Of a DNA stretch of 64,000 bases, positions 24,958-34,076 are shown one piece after another (position 1 is the first letter of the stretch; each line of letters starts with the position of its first letter). Origin of the DNA: Actinokineospora iranica (GTDB taxonomy: Bacteria > Actinomycetota > Actinomycetes > Mycobacteriales > Pseudonocardiaceae). A program made the position numbers and the translations under genes. The stretch is from contig NZ_FMZZ01000013.1 in NCBI RefSeq assembly GCF_900101685.1, forward strand, positions 124,001 to 188,000, written 5' to 3'. The notes below the pieces were generated by a model. That model did not search any database and was not told where the DNA came from. It saw only the letters and a program-made list of their open reading frames with translations.

Positions 24958-25511
24958 TAAACTCCCAGTGACGCCCGGTGCCGACAGCGAGCGCGAGCAC
25001 CGCCCGCGAGCCGACTCAGCTGACCTCAGCGTTAACATCCCCAACCAACTCCCGCAGCTCAGCCAAGCCGGTCAACCGGGACAGCCAATGATCTTCCACG
25101 ACGCTGTCGCTCACAATATACCCGAAAGCACGCGTTGAATCAGAACCACACAACCCCGCTTTCTGCGCATCCCAATGTCGTTGCTTCAGGCACCGAGAGC
25201 CCGGGCACTCACGGCGCTGAAGGCGCGGCTGGCCAAATGTGACACCGGGAACAGGCAGTTGCAGAATGACACCTGGCGGTAATCCTATCCGCGCAGGTTG
25301 AAGCCGCGTCGAGTGCATGGATGCGGGTACAACCCAAACGGAGAAACTCCAGAATAGGAATGCCTCATTGAGACACCCAAGACCACTTCCGCACGTTGTA
25401 GGTGTCCAGCGACGAGAGAAGATCAAGCCGATTAGATTTGCTCGCACGCTCGCTGTCAATACGGTTGAAGTTGCACCGCGGAGCCGTTCCGCATGATTTC
25501 GGAGGGAGACG
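24958..25511. other. Intergenic stretch, no gene recognised
   Basis: About 550 bp, lower GC than its neighbours. An open frame on the minus strand (25016-25459) has unnatural composition for this genome (Trp/Cys/Ser-rich, no SD) and is not called. No tRNA, hairpin with T-run or repeat is evident. Confidence 0.5.
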
Positions 25512-25802
25512 GTGCCGGTCCTGGTCGACTACACGCCCGCCGACGGCCCGGCACCGCGGGCGCGCACCAACCGTGTGATCGCCGCATTGGAAGCAGGCTG
25601 GCCGGTCAGCGCCATCCAACTCCGGTACCTGCAATCGTTCATGGCCACGTTGACCCGCAAGGCACCGGCCACGGCGCCCAAAGCCGCCGCGGGGAATGGT
25701 CAGGCGCTGGTGGTGGGGAACACCACCGATCACGCGCGAGGCGTGTTCCGCGTGTGGGAGCAGATGCTCAAGACCGGGGCGATCGACTCCCGGACCACCT
25801 GA
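25512..25802 (+). CDS. Small uncharacterised protein
   Basis: 96 residues from GTG 25512 with GGAGGGAG six bases upstream, the only good ribosome site in the area. The N-terminal half (A-R-T-N-R-V-I-A-A-L-E-A-G-W-P-V-S-A-I-Q) is helical and could be DNA-binding. The C-terminus ends V-F-R-V-W-E-Q-M-L-K-T-G-A-I-D. No family recognised. It stands alone before a 1-kb gene-poor stretch. Confidence 0.45.
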   Translation: MPVLVDYTPADGPAPRARTNRVIAALEAGWPVSAIQLRYLQSFMATLTRKAPATAPKAAAGNGQALVVGNTTDHARGVFRVWEQMLKTGAIDSRTT

Positions 25803-26810
25803 AGCACTTGCGCGACGCGCGTCAAAGAGACCCGAGGCGCTTGGGTTGGTCAGGAGGCGGGCAAGGCCGTCGCCACTACCTTGATCAGGATGAGCACGTC
25901 GGCGCGGCGTCCTGGGTCGCCGTGCCGCCGCCAGCCGTTGGAGGCCAGGGCAGCGAGAGCGTCTACGCGCAGCTGTGACGGCCGCATCGTTCAGGCCGGT
26001 CGGCTCGGACCCTGTGTCGAAGGTCGTCGTCGCCACCGTGCTGGAGGCGAAGCACTCGGTGAGCGCCATGGTGCGCTGCTCGGCCCGCCAGGTTCCGGCG
26101 TCGCGAATGGGCCATCAAGTCGAGCGGCTGGCACCCCGCCGCGATCGTCGTGTCGAATCTTGTCGCCTTGTTGCAGATCCCGGCTGCCCGACCGCGCCCC
26201 CGCCGACCCGAAACGGCTGCACGCTCGCCCTCGCCCTCGCCCTCGCCGCTGGCGGTGTATTCCGTCCGCACCTGCCCGGGAACGACCCGGCCCGCAGCCG
26301 CGTTCAGCGCAATCCCAGCCATCCCGGCACCCAGGCCGACTCCCGCCCTGCTGGCTATAGCCGTGGGCACCGTGTTCGTTTCGTCGCGCCGGACGCGCGG
26401 ATCCGGGTGCGCCGCCAAACACCATGCCCCGCAGGGTAGGGTTAACGGACGATTGCGGACGCCGACCGCCACGACAACGCCGGCCCAGCTCGGCTGGACC
26501 GCGCCGGTCACCACGCCCAGGTCTTCGTGCTGGACACGGTGCGGGCATTGGGCGCCGTCCACCGATGTACCAGGCAGTGATTCGGTGCATCGGCCAGCGT
26601 GCCGCCCTGACGCCAGTCCCCAGCGGCCCGGTTGCCACCGCCTGATGGAGGTCGTCGGCGGCGTGGACGACGCCTCGCCGGCGCGACTAGTTCCATGAAC
26701 TCACCGATGGCTAGTCCGAATGTCCGGGTGCCGGTCGTGCGCAGCCGCGGACTGGAACTATTGATGACCCCGCTATGGCGATGCGGGCCGTCTCTGGAGT
26801 CATTGGGAAG
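25803..26810. other. Gene-poor 1-kb stretch before the defence-like operon
   Basis: Several overlapping long frames on both strands occur here only because GC is very high. None has a clear ribosome site or a recognisable motif. It may hold decayed genes: some segments read as natural protein for 30-40 codons, such as A-D-A-D-R-H-D-N-A-G-P-A-R-L-D near 26460. I cannot reconstruct one. Confidence 0.4.
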
Positions 26811-26886
26811 GTGAGCGCGTGATCCCTCTTGACTACACTTCTCGACCTGACTACCTTCGAGACCCAATGGGCGCGTGAGCGCGTGA
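26811..26886 (+). promoter_or_regulatory. Candidate promoter of the 17-gene operon between 12-bp direct repeats
   Basis: TTGACT (26829-26834) and TACCTT (26852-26857) are 17 bases apart and fit the main actinomycete sigma-factor pattern. Identical copies of GTGAGCGCGTGA lie at 26811-26822, upstream of the -35, and 26875-26886, after the expected transcript start. CATTGGG (26801-26807) and CCCAATG (26863-26869) add an outer inverted repeat. This looks like a repressor-controlled promoter for the genes starting at 26894. Confidence 0.5.
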
Positions 26887-26893
26887 CGGAGAG

Positions 26894-28180
26894 ATGGTCT
26901 TGGACGCGAGCGCCTACCTCAGCAGCCTCGGGATCGACGTAACCGACGCCGCGCAGCCGGTCATCGGACGGCTGGCGCTCGCTGGGGAGTTCGTGCTCGG
27001 CGGCGAGCGCGGTGTGCTGCTTCGCCCCAAGCGCGGTGATGTGTCCGACCGCTCCCTCGAGCTCCTCGCGGGCAAGGGCTACGCATTCGTGATCGTCGAC
27101 GGCGGCAGCTATCCGTCGTTCTATGTTCGCGAGCAGGAAGGGCTCGTCCCCGTGCGGGCACTGCCCGTCGCCGACCGCAGCCACTTCCCGTCGGCTGGAG
27201 TCCTCGGCGCCTGGGGGCAGTTGATTCGCGCGGCCGCCGGTCACGGTGATGCGGCGAAGCTGGGCGTCGCGCAGATGGTCGCTCGCCTGGATGGCGATGA
27301 GGTGTTCGGGCCGGACCTCGTCCGCCCCACGGGCGGCGTGCCCGTCTCGCGTCTCGGTGGTGACGAGCCGGTCGCAGTAGAACTGCTCCGCACGGCGGCT
27401 GCGCTTCTGGCCGGCTTTCGACTCCACCCGAACGCGTCCGATGAGTTGGTCCGTCTCGTCGTCGCGCTGTCCTCACTGCTTCCCGACAAGGGGCAGTTCT
27501 CCGGGCTGACCGAGAGCGTGGCGCCCTTGGTGCGCGCACATCAGCTCAGCGCTCGTCGTCTCCTGGTCTCGGGCGGAGCGGGGTCGGAGATCGCCGCGCT
27601 CCTCGGCGCGGAAGGCACGATCTTTCTTCCGGCTGAGCTTCGCCTACTCGAGCCGCTGCTGGAGCGCCTGCTTCCGACCGTCGAGCTCGTGTTTGCTGAC
27701 TTCCTGCAGACGAACCTCGACAGGTCCTACGACGGCGTGATCGTCGTTCCGCCGTTCGGCCTCCAGCTGAGCGGAGTCCAGCTGGGCCGGTTCGAGTTGT
27801 CGAAACGCGGGGGCAAGGCGCGCAGCCGCGTGCCTGCAGAGCTGCTGTTCATCGAGCACGCGCTTGCGGCGATGGCCCATGGCGCTCTCCTCGTCACCGT
27901 CTTGCCCGAAGGCCTGCTCTCCAGCGCCGGGCAGGCGGACTTCCGCGAATGGCTGCTCGAACGCGCACGTCTGCTGGCGGTCGTCAGCCTGCCTGCCGGA
28001 ACCTGCTTCCGCGGCACGGGGGTGAAGTGCTCCATCGTGATGCTCCGCAAGCAGGCGCTCGCCGACGACTACCCAATCCTCATGGTCGACGTGGAGGCGC
28101 ACGACCTCCTCGACGACATCCGCGCGGCGCGGTCGAAGCTCGACGACTTCCTCGAACGGGAGGTGGCCACATGCGCGTAG
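26894..28180 (+). CDS. Degenerate type I DNA methyltransferase subunit (HsdM-like)
   Basis: 428 residues. The second half aligns with HsdM: L-F-I-E-H-A-L-A-A-M-A-H-G-A-L-L-V-T-V-L-P-E with G-L-L-S, then L-A-V-V-S-L-P-A-G-T-C-F and G-T-G-V-K-C-S-I-V-M-L. The catalytic N-P-P-F/Y is V-P-P-F (V-I-V-V-P-P-F-G, about residue 283), and the SAM loop region reads S-G-G-A-G-S-E-I. Loss of the catalytic Asn suggests a non-catalytic partner or reader. GGAGAG sits directly against ATG 26894, so TTG 26900 may be the real start. First gene of the operon; overlaps its specificity subunit by 10 bp. Confidence 0.75.
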   Translation: MVLDASAYLSSLGIDVTDAAQPVIGRLALAGEFVLGGERGVLLRPKRGDVSDRSLELLAGKGYAFVIVDGGSYPSFYVREQEGLVPVRALPVADRSHFPSAGVLGAWGQLIRAAAGHGDAAKLGVAQMVARLDGDEVFGPDLVRPTGGVPVSRLGGDEPVAVELLRTAAALLAGFRLHPNASDELVRLVVALSSLLPDKGQFSGLTESVAPLVRAHQLSARRLLVSGGAGSEIAALLGAEGTIFLPAELRLLEPLLERLLPTVELVFADFLQTNLDRSYDGVIVVPPFGLQLSGVQLGRFELSKRGGKARSRVPAELLFIEHALAAMAHGALLVTVLPEGLLSSAGQADFREWLLERARLLAVVSLPAGTCFRGTGVKCSIVMLRKQALADDYPILMVDVEAHDLLDDIRAARSKLDDFLEREVATCA

Positions 28181-29520
28181 CCACACTCTCCCGCGCCGAC
28201 CTCGGCAAGCAGCACGTTCGCCTCGACCCGGCCTTCTACCTCGGGCGCGAGTTGGTGCGGTCGACGATGAGCTCGGAGGGCAGTCGACACGTTAGCCTCG
28301 AGGATATCGTCGAGGCCATCCACGACGGGGCCCGTCTGCCTTCGGCTGCATCGGGGATCCCGATGCTCCGCTTGAATAATGTGCGGCCCTGCGAGCTGGA
28401 CTTGAGCGGCATGGCCCACGTCGACGGCACCGCCGCCAAGTGGATCAATGTCCAGGAGAATGACGTCCTGTTCACGCGGGCAGCCCAGCCGTTTCGTGCG
28501 GCCGCGGTCCAGTCGGGAATGCCTGCAGAGTTCGCCGTGTCGTCGGAGCTAACCATCATCCGGCCCCGGCCGGCGGTCTTGCCCGAGTACTTGGCCGCCG
28601 TGTTCTGCACGCCGACGCTGAACCGGATCCTGTGTGACCTCGCGTACCGCGGTGGCTCGTCGGCGCTGCCGCGCCTTCGCCTCTTGGACATCGCGCGCCT
28701 CCCGATCCCGCTGCCCCCGCGCAGCCTGCAGAAGTCGCTCGGGCTGCAGTACCAGCAGGCCGTCGACCTGACCGCGAGCGCCCGCGCCGAGTTCAACGCG
28801 GTGGTGACGGCGATCCACACTGAGATAGACCACCGCGTCTCCGGGGTCAAGCCCCCCAGCAGCGCCATCGAGGTTCTCCGATCGCATCTGGCAGACCGAT
28901 GGGACGTCCCGTTCAACCGCGGGCGCGTGTTCCGCCATTCTTCGGGAGCATCATCGGCCATGCGGCCGTTGCTCCAGCTTGCGAAGCCCGCTGGCACGAG
29001 CCTCCGTGGCCTCACCGATGACGAGGAGGTCTTCGCCGTTCAGGCCGACGACGTGAACGAGAGCACTTTCCTCGTCGAGGGCGGCGAGGTTCGGCCCCTG
29101 TCCGACCTGTCCTCTCGCATGCGGCAGCGGCTCGAGGTGGGCGATGTCCTGCTGTGCACGACGGGCTCCGGCGACCAGGTCGCTTACCTCGACGAGGAGC
29201 TCGGACCCGAGGAGCAGCCGCTCCTTGGGAGCGCCACCTTCACCGCCCTCCGCTTCCACGAGACGCCCCGCGTCTTCGCCGTCACGCTCGCCCATCCCCT
29301 CGTTCGCACGCAGCTCCGGCTGCTCTCCTCCGGGTCCGTGCAGCGATTTGTCAACAAGCGCGACCTCGACGAGTTGCTCGTCCCGGTGCTGGGTCAAGTC
29401 TGGCGAGAGGACTTCGAGACCCGGCTCACCCGAGCGATGCAGCGTCGCCGCGAGGCGTTGCTGGCGCGGACCGCGCTCATCGAAGCTGCCGACGACTACC
29501 TCCGGAAGGTGACGCCGTGA
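28171..29520 (+). CDS. Type I specificity subunit-like protein (HsdS), copy 1
   Basis: 449 residues from ATG 28171 behind GGGAGG. Two target-recognition-like halves: the first contains G-I-P-M-L-R-L-N-N-V-R, D-V-L-F-T-R-A and S-S-E-L-T-I-I-R-P, with conserved-region helices around 190-230. The second contains V-F-A-V-Q-A-D-D-V, V-G-D-V-L-L-C-T-T-G-S-G, and a terminal helix M-Q-R-R-R-E-A-L-L-A-R. It should set the DNA sequence recognised by a methyltransferase complex. Its immediate partner is the degenerate M-like protein, so this pair may bind sites without modifying them. Confidence 0.75.
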   Translation: MRVATLSRADLGKQHVRLDPAFYLGRELVRSTMSSEGSRHVSLEDIVEAIHDGARLPSAASGIPMLRLNNVRPCELDLSGMAHVDGTAAKWINVQENDVLFTRAAQPFRAAAVQSGMPAEFAVSSELTIIRPRPAVLPEYLAAVFCTPTLNRILCDLAYRGGSSALPRLRLLDIARLPIPLPPRSLQKSLGLQYQQAVDLTASARAEFNAVVTAIHTEIDHRVSGVKPPSSAIEVLRSHLADRWDVPFNRGRVFRHSSGASSAMRPLLQLAKPAGTSLRGLTDDEEVFAVQADDVNESTFLVEGGEVRPLSDLSSRMRQRLEVGDVLLCTTGSGDQVAYLDEELGPEEQPLLGSATFTALRFHETPRVFAVTLAHPLVRTQLRLLSSGSVQRFVNKRDLDELLVPVLGQVWREDFETRLTRAMQRRREALLARTALIEAADDYLRKVTP

Positions 29521-30263
29521 ATGCCGTGGCGACGAGCATGAGCTCTCCTGGGGGCTGGAGTCGCCTCGTGCGGCGTGGTGTGCTCACGCGGGCACTTGGG
29601 TCGGCGCGCCGCTTTGCCGTCGTGCCGGGTGACAACATGTCACTCGGTCGGGTCGAACGACAAGCCACGCAACTGGCTCTGCTGAACCGCCTCGTCGAGA
29701 TGGTCGTGTTCGGCGAGGATGACCCGACGTGGCCCCAGCACAAGATCAAATTCAAGAACGTCCGCAACGTCCACTACTACCTGGCGGCCGCGCGCTGGGC
29801 CCGGCTGATCGAGGAAGATGCGATCCGCCCGACCAGTCTCGGGCGCCGCTACGTCAGCTCTCGCTTCGGGCCTCGCGTTATCCCCGAAGGGGTTCGCGGC
29901 CGCGCGATCTTTGAGGAGGTCATGCGCGTGACTGGCGACGACGTGCCGGCCCTGGACGTCGTCGCTGGCGTCCTGCGGCGTTGGAGCTTCTGTTACAGCA
30001 AGGGCACGGTCACGCGACGCGCCCGCGACTTCTGCGCGATCTTCGGCCGCATCATCGACGAAGCCGCGAACCCGAGGGAGCGCAAGCTCGTTGGTCACTC
30101 GGCGTGGTTGGATCCGCAGGACCTGCTGGTCATCGACGGCGTCGCCGCGATCTGGCCGGCCCTGCAGCTCACGCCGGTCAAGGACATCCGGCGTTTGAAG
30201 AATACTTCGCGGGGCGAGGTGACCGACGCCCAGCTGCGCCTCCCGATCAAGGAGGAAGCATGA
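29517..30263 (+). CDS. Uncharacterised operon protein with winged-helix-like core
   Basis: 248 residues, GTG overlapping the preceding stop. The middle (H-K-I-K-F-K-N-V-R-N-V-H-Y-Y-L-A-A-A-R-W-A-R-L-I-E-E-D and I-R-P-T-S-L-G-R-R-Y) looks like a winged helix ending in a beta-wing. The second half has R-R-W-S-F-C-Y-S-K-G-T-V-T-R-R-A-R-D-F. Basic and probably nucleic-acid-binding. No family is recognised. It resembles small accessory components placed between the methyltransferase modules of large defence operons. Confidence 0.65.
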   Translation: MNAVATSMSSPGGWSRLVRRGVLTRALGSARRFAVVPGDNMSLGRVERQATQLALLNRLVEMVVFGEDDPTWPQHKIKFKNVRNVHYYLAAARWARLIEEDAIRPTSLGRRYVSSRFGPRVIPEGVRGRAIFEEVMRVTGDDVPALDVVAGVLRRWSFCYSKGTVTRRARDFCAIFGRIIDEAANPRERKLVGHSAWLDPQDLLVIDGVAAIWPALQLTPVKDIRRLKNTSRGEVTDAQLRLPIKEEA

Positions 30264-30637
30264 TCGGCCCAATCACCTCGAAGATCCGCGACTTCCTGAT
30301 CGACCGCGGTCCCGCAACGCCAGAGCGCGTTGCGGAGGCCGTCTTCGAGCTCATGGAGGTGGGAGGTGCCGAGCGGGCCCTCTTGCTGATGAGACTCGAC
30401 CCGACGCTCGAGCGGACAGGTACCGAGAAGTGGGCGGCGCGGGGAACGGCGGTAACCGACGACAGCCACGTACGAAAAGCCGTCGAGAAGTTCTTCGACG
30501 GCCGCCCCGGTGTTCCGCTAGCAAGCGCGGTGCGGGCGGTAGCAAACGAAACCAGCTTGCCAGAGCACAAGGTGCGCGAGCTCCTCATCGAGCAGTTCGT
30601 CGTGGAAGGCACCAACATTTTCAACCGGCGACGGTAG
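30260..30637 (+). CDS. Small winged-helix-like protein
   Basis: 125 residues, ATGA overlap with the previous gene and GGAGG upstream. Two helix-turn-helix-like segments: I-R-D-F-L-I-D-R-G-P-A-T-P-E-R-V-A-E-A-V-F-E near the start, and V-R-A-V-A-N-E-T-S-L-P-E-H-K-V-R-E-L-L-I-E near the end. It may regulate the operon or bridge subunits. Unrecognised; no catalytic motif seen. It lies 11 bp before the HsdM gene. Confidence 0.6.
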   Translation: MIGPITSKIRDFLIDRGPATPERVAEAVFELMEVGGAERALLLMRLDPTLERTGTEKWAARGTAVTDDSHVRKAVEKFFDGRPGVPLASAVRAVANETSLPEHKVRELLIEQFVVEGTNIFNRRR

Positions 30638-30648
30638 CGAGAGGACCC

Positions 30649-32643
30649 ATGGCCAAGAGGAAGAACACCACAGACGCGCTCCGCGATGGCGCGCGGGAGA
30701 AGCTCTCACAGCTCGGCTACCAGCAGATCAAAGACGACTTCGCGCTCTTCGATCCGCTCGGCGACGGGTCCATGTCGGCGACCGCCGAGCTCGTCGCGCT
30801 CGACGAGGACGAGCCCGTCATCCTCTTCGCCAGCGGCGAGCCCGGCGATGCCTCGCGGCCTGCCGTGCAGGACGACGCGAAGTTCAAGGCCGGCCTCGGC
30901 GCCGCCGCCGGTAAGCCGTTTCGCTTCGTCTGGATGTGGGACGGCGAGAACGACTTCATCTTCGACGTCGAGAAGGACGCGCAGGTCTCGGCGCTGCCGG
31001 CCCGGGACGAGTGGAAGACCGTCGCCCGGCCGATCTCCGAGTCCCGCACCCGGCTCGTGCAGGAGGTCTCAGCCGAGTATCACCGTGGCGGCTTCCGGGC
31101 AATCCAGCGCAAGTTCGATCAGCTGCACGAGGCCATCTACTCGCGCGGCGGCGTCAAACCCACCAATGCCGCCATCGACGAGCTCGGCAAGCTGCTCTTC
31201 CTCAAGGTCCACCTCGAGAAGGCGCCCGGCTACGTGCTCACGAGCGGCGCCGCGAAGGGCAAGCGGTTCGCCGACGTCTACTCGGCCGGCCACGTGCGGG
31301 AGCACAAGAAGGACGCGGTCATCCAGCTCAAGGATGCCTTCCGTGAGATCAACAACCTCCCGCAGTACAAGGCGACTGACATCACCGGCGAGGTGCACAC
31401 GATCTTCTCGTACGACGAGCCGCTGCGTCTCGAGAACCCGGAGGTCCTCGCCCTCGCCATTGAGGCCCTCGAGCTTCGCGATCGTGAAGGCAAGCCCATC
31501 CGGCTCTCCGTGCCCGACCGCGAGCTCCTCGGCAACGGCGAGAAGGCGCGCGAGATGCGGGCGCACCTCATCCACGAGGACCTGCTCGGCTGGGCCTTCG
31601 ACGTGTTCCTTCGCGGCAAGTACGCGAGCGACGAAGGGCTCGCGACCTACCTGACGCCTAGCCAGGTCGTGGAATGCATGGCCCGCATGGTCTTTCACGA
31701 CATCCCCGACGCGGACCTCTGGGCCCGACGGGGCGACGACGGGCAACGCGAGCGCTGGAACCCCCAAACCGATGAGGAAGCCGCGCTCCCCGCCTTCCTC
31801 GTCGGTGACATCTGTTGCGGTACTGGGCGTTTTCCCATCGGCGCGCTGCGCGAGGTGAAGCGGCGTGTGCTCGACGACCGGCACGTCGGTCATTCCGACG
31901 ACGACAAGCTGCAGTGGCTCGGCGACATGAAGCGTCACAGCTTCTTCGGTGCCGACCAGGCTGCGGGCTCGATCCAGAAGGCTCGCATCAACATGCTGCT
32001 GTACGGCGAGGACCACAGCCAGCTACTGAAGGTCGACGACTCGCTCACGGACCCGCACCTCGACCGGCTCATCGGGAAGTTCGACGTCATCCTGACCAAC
32101 CCGCCGTTCGGCTCCGGCAAGTACGACGATCCCCTCGGGCTGGCGCGCATGCGCGACGAGGAGCGCGGCCTCGAGCTCGGTTGGTCGTGGCCTCCCGGGA
32201 ACCGGGCGAAGCGGAAGAAGCTCGTCAAGACCGACCCGGCCTCGCTGTTCATCGACCGCAACCTGCAGCTCCTGAAGCCCGGCGGGCGGCTCCTGATCGT
32301 CGTGCCCGACGGCGTCCTCTGCAATTCGGGGGACGCCTACATCCGCGAGTACTTGATGGGGACGAAGGACGAGGAGACGGGTGAGTTCCTCGGCGGAAAG
32401 GCGATCGTGCGCGCCGTCGTGAGCCTGCCTACTGAGACCTTCTCCATCGCTGGCACGGGCGCCAAGACCAGCTTCCTCTATCTGCAGAAGAAGCGGCATC
32501 CGGCCGAGAAGCAGGGGTCGGTCTTCATGGCTGTTGCTGAGCACGTGGGGTACCTGAAAAAGGGCAAGGCCGAGGTTCCGGACCCGCTTGGCAACGACCT
32601 GGTCGAGATTGTGTCGGGTTATCTCAAGCGAGGTTCCGCATGA
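30649..32643 (+). CDS. hsdM: Type I N6-adenine DNA methyltransferase (HsdM), canonical
   Basis: 664 residues from ATG 30649, larger than the usual HsdM because of an N-terminal extension of about 125 residues resembling HsdR-N/adaptor regions. Helical HsdM N-domain next (F-D-Q-L-H-E-A-I-Y). SAM motif I is V-G-D-I-C-C-G-T-G-R-F-P near residue 385. Catalytic motif IV is I-L-T-N-P-P-F-G-S-G near residue 482. L-K-P-G-G-R-L-L-I-V-V-P-D-G-V-L and G-T-G-A-K-T-S-F-L-Y complete the family signature. It adds N6-methyl groups to adenine at sites chosen by the next gene's product, and marks self DNA. No HsdR is encoded anywhere nearby. Confidence 0.92.
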   Translation: MAKRKNTTDALRDGAREKLSQLGYQQIKDDFALFDPLGDGSMSATAELVALDEDEPVILFASGEPGDASRPAVQDDAKFKAGLGAAAGKPFRFVWMWDGENDFIFDVEKDAQVSALPARDEWKTVARPISESRTRLVQEVSAEYHRGGFRAIQRKFDQLHEAIYSRGGVKPTNAAIDELGKLLFLKVHLEKAPGYVLTSGAAKGKRFADVYSAGHVREHKKDAVIQLKDAFREINNLPQYKATDITGEVHTIFSYDEPLRLENPEVLALAIEALELRDREGKPIRLSVPDRELLGNGEKAREMRAHLIHEDLLGWAFDVFLRGKYASDEGLATYLTPSQVVECMARMVFHDIPDADLWARRGDDGQRERWNPQTDEEAALPAFLVGDICCGTGRFPIGALREVKRRVLDDRHVGHSDDDKLQWLGDMKRHSFFGADQAAGSIQKARINMLLYGEDHSQLLKVDDSLTDPHLDRLIGKFDVILTNPPFGSGKYDDPLGLARMRDEERGLELGWSWPPGNRAKRKKLVKTDPASLFIDRNLQLLKPGGRLLIVVPDGVLCNSGDAYIREYLMGTKDEETGEFLGGKAIVRAVVSLPTETFSIAGTGAKTSFLYLQKKRHPAEKQGSVFMAVAEHVGYLKKGKAEVPDPLGNDLVEIVSGYLKRGSA

Positions 32644-34076
32644 GCGGCATCGCCTCTTGGGTCACTGCTAAGGACCTGCGACATCGTCTCGACGCGGACT
32701 TCTACCGACCCGAGTACCTGGAATTCGATCACCGCGCTGAGGCCCGTGGACTGAAGATGCGGCAGGTGGTCGAGATTTCCTCGCTTGTTACAGACGGGAC
32801 CCACAAGACGCCGAGCTACGTCGATTCGGGCGTCCCGTTTCTTAGCGCCAAGAACATTCGGAACGGGTTCGTCGACGCGGGTAGCGGTCACAAGTACGTC
32901 AGCGCCGCGGAATTCGATCAGCTTGAACGATGGAACTGTGCGCCCCGACCCGACGACGTGCTCGTGGCGAAGAGCGGATCCATCGGTTCTGCTGGCCTGG
33001 CGAGCGGAGCGTACGACCGGTTCGCCGTATTCGAGAGCGCCGCAATCATTCGCCCGAGCGGGGTCAGCCCGGCGTACCTCTCGGCCTACCTCAATTCGCG
33101 CCTGGGGCAGCTCCAGATCCGACGCAACAGCAAGGGTGCTGTCATCCGCCATCTCCACCTCGAGGACCTCAGGGAAGTCGAGGTGCCGCTTCCCGATCGG
33201 CGCATCCAGGACTACATCGGCGCGAAGGTCGAGTTGGCGGAGCGCTGTCGCGCTGTCGCCTCTCGGGAGCGTGAGAAACTCGGCACGGAACTAGCGACGC
33301 TCTATGAGGGCTGTCCTCATGCCGCGCTGTCGTCGCTCACTACGATGGTCGCGCCCGCGGAGATCGACGGCTCGCGGCTGGATGCTTGGTACCACCAGCG
33401 TCGCTTCATCACGCTCACGGAATGGCTGCGCCGGAATCCTGCTTTCGTTAAGCTCGGCAAGGTCGCGAGTCTCTCCTCGGACCGGTGGTCACCGGGAGCC
33501 CACGGCCAGAGCACGTTTCGCTACATCGAAATCTCCGACGTCGACTCCTCGACGGGCCACGTGTCCCACTCCGAAGTACCGGTCGAGAACGCACCGAGCC
33601 GCGCGCGCAAGCTCCTTCGTGGCTTCGACGTGCTCGCCTCGACCGTCAGGCCGAACCGGGGTGCGGTAGGACTCGTACCGGACTCGCTCGATGGTGCGGT
33701 CGCTACGACCGGCTTCGCAGTTGTGCGGGCCGTCAGCAAGACAGACGCATTCTTCCTGTTGGCGGTACTCCGCCACCCGGCTTCCACGGCTCAGCTGATG
33801 CGGTGCAACACGGGCTCGGCCTATCCGGCCATCGAGGAGTCTGTGTTGCCGCAGATCTGGATTCCCGGGGCGAAGCCCGGGACCCGCAAGAGCCTGGGAG
33901 CGCGGGAACTCAGGCGCACGACCTTGTTGCAGACCGCGGTTGACCTGGTCGACCAGGCCAAGGCCGACGTCGAAGCGCTGATTGAGGGCACCCTCGACGC
34001 GCAGGCGATCCTCGCCGAAACGCTCAAGCCACCTACCGCGGACGACATCCCGGAGCTAGCGGAGGACGACGCATGA
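32640..34076 (+). CDS. hsdS: Type I specificity subunit (HsdS), copy 2
   Basis: 478 residues, ATGA overlap with HsdM. Recognition domain 1 has V-D-S-G-V-P-F-L-S-A-K-N-I-R-N-G-F-V and D-D-V-L-V-A-K-S-G-S-I-G, the classical HsdS strand pattern; domain 2 has F-R-Y-I-E-I-S-D-V-D-S-S-T-G and V-L-A-S-T-V-R-P-N-R-G. Central and terminal conserved helices are present (R-R-I-Q-D-Y-I-G-A-K-V-E-L). It differs from copy 1, so two different target sequences are likely read by the operon. Confidence 0.88.
   Translation: MSGIASWVTAKDLRHRLDADFYRPEYLEFDHRAEARGLKMRQVVEISSLVTDGTHKTPSYVDSGVPFLSAKNIRNGFVDAGSGHKYVSAAEFDQLERWNCAPRPDDVLVAKSGSIGSAGLASGAYDRFAVFESAAIIRPSGVSPAYLSAYLNSRLGQLQIRRNSKGAVIRHLHLEDLREVEVPLPDRRIQDYIGAKVELAERCRAVASREREKLGTELATLYEGCPHAALSSLTTMVAPAEIDGSRLDAWYHQRRFITLTEWLRRNPAFVKLGKVASLSSDRWSPGAHGQSTFRYIEISDVDSSTGHVSHSEVPVENAPSRARKLLRGFDVLASTVRPNRGAVGLVPDSLDGAVATTGFAVVRAVSKTDAFFLLAVLRHPASTAQLMRCNTGSAYPAIEESVLPQIWIPGAKPGTRKSLGARELRRTTLLQTAVDLVDQAKADVEALIEGTLDAQAILAETLKPPTADDIPELAEDDA

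Noticed and set aside
25016-25459. Minus-strand protein-coding gene
   Set aside because: No ribosome site, atypical Trp/Cys/Ser-rich composition and no recognisable motif.
26894-34076. Complete type I restriction-modification system
   Set aside because: HsdM and HsdS are clear, but no HsdR helicase-nuclease gene exists in the island.
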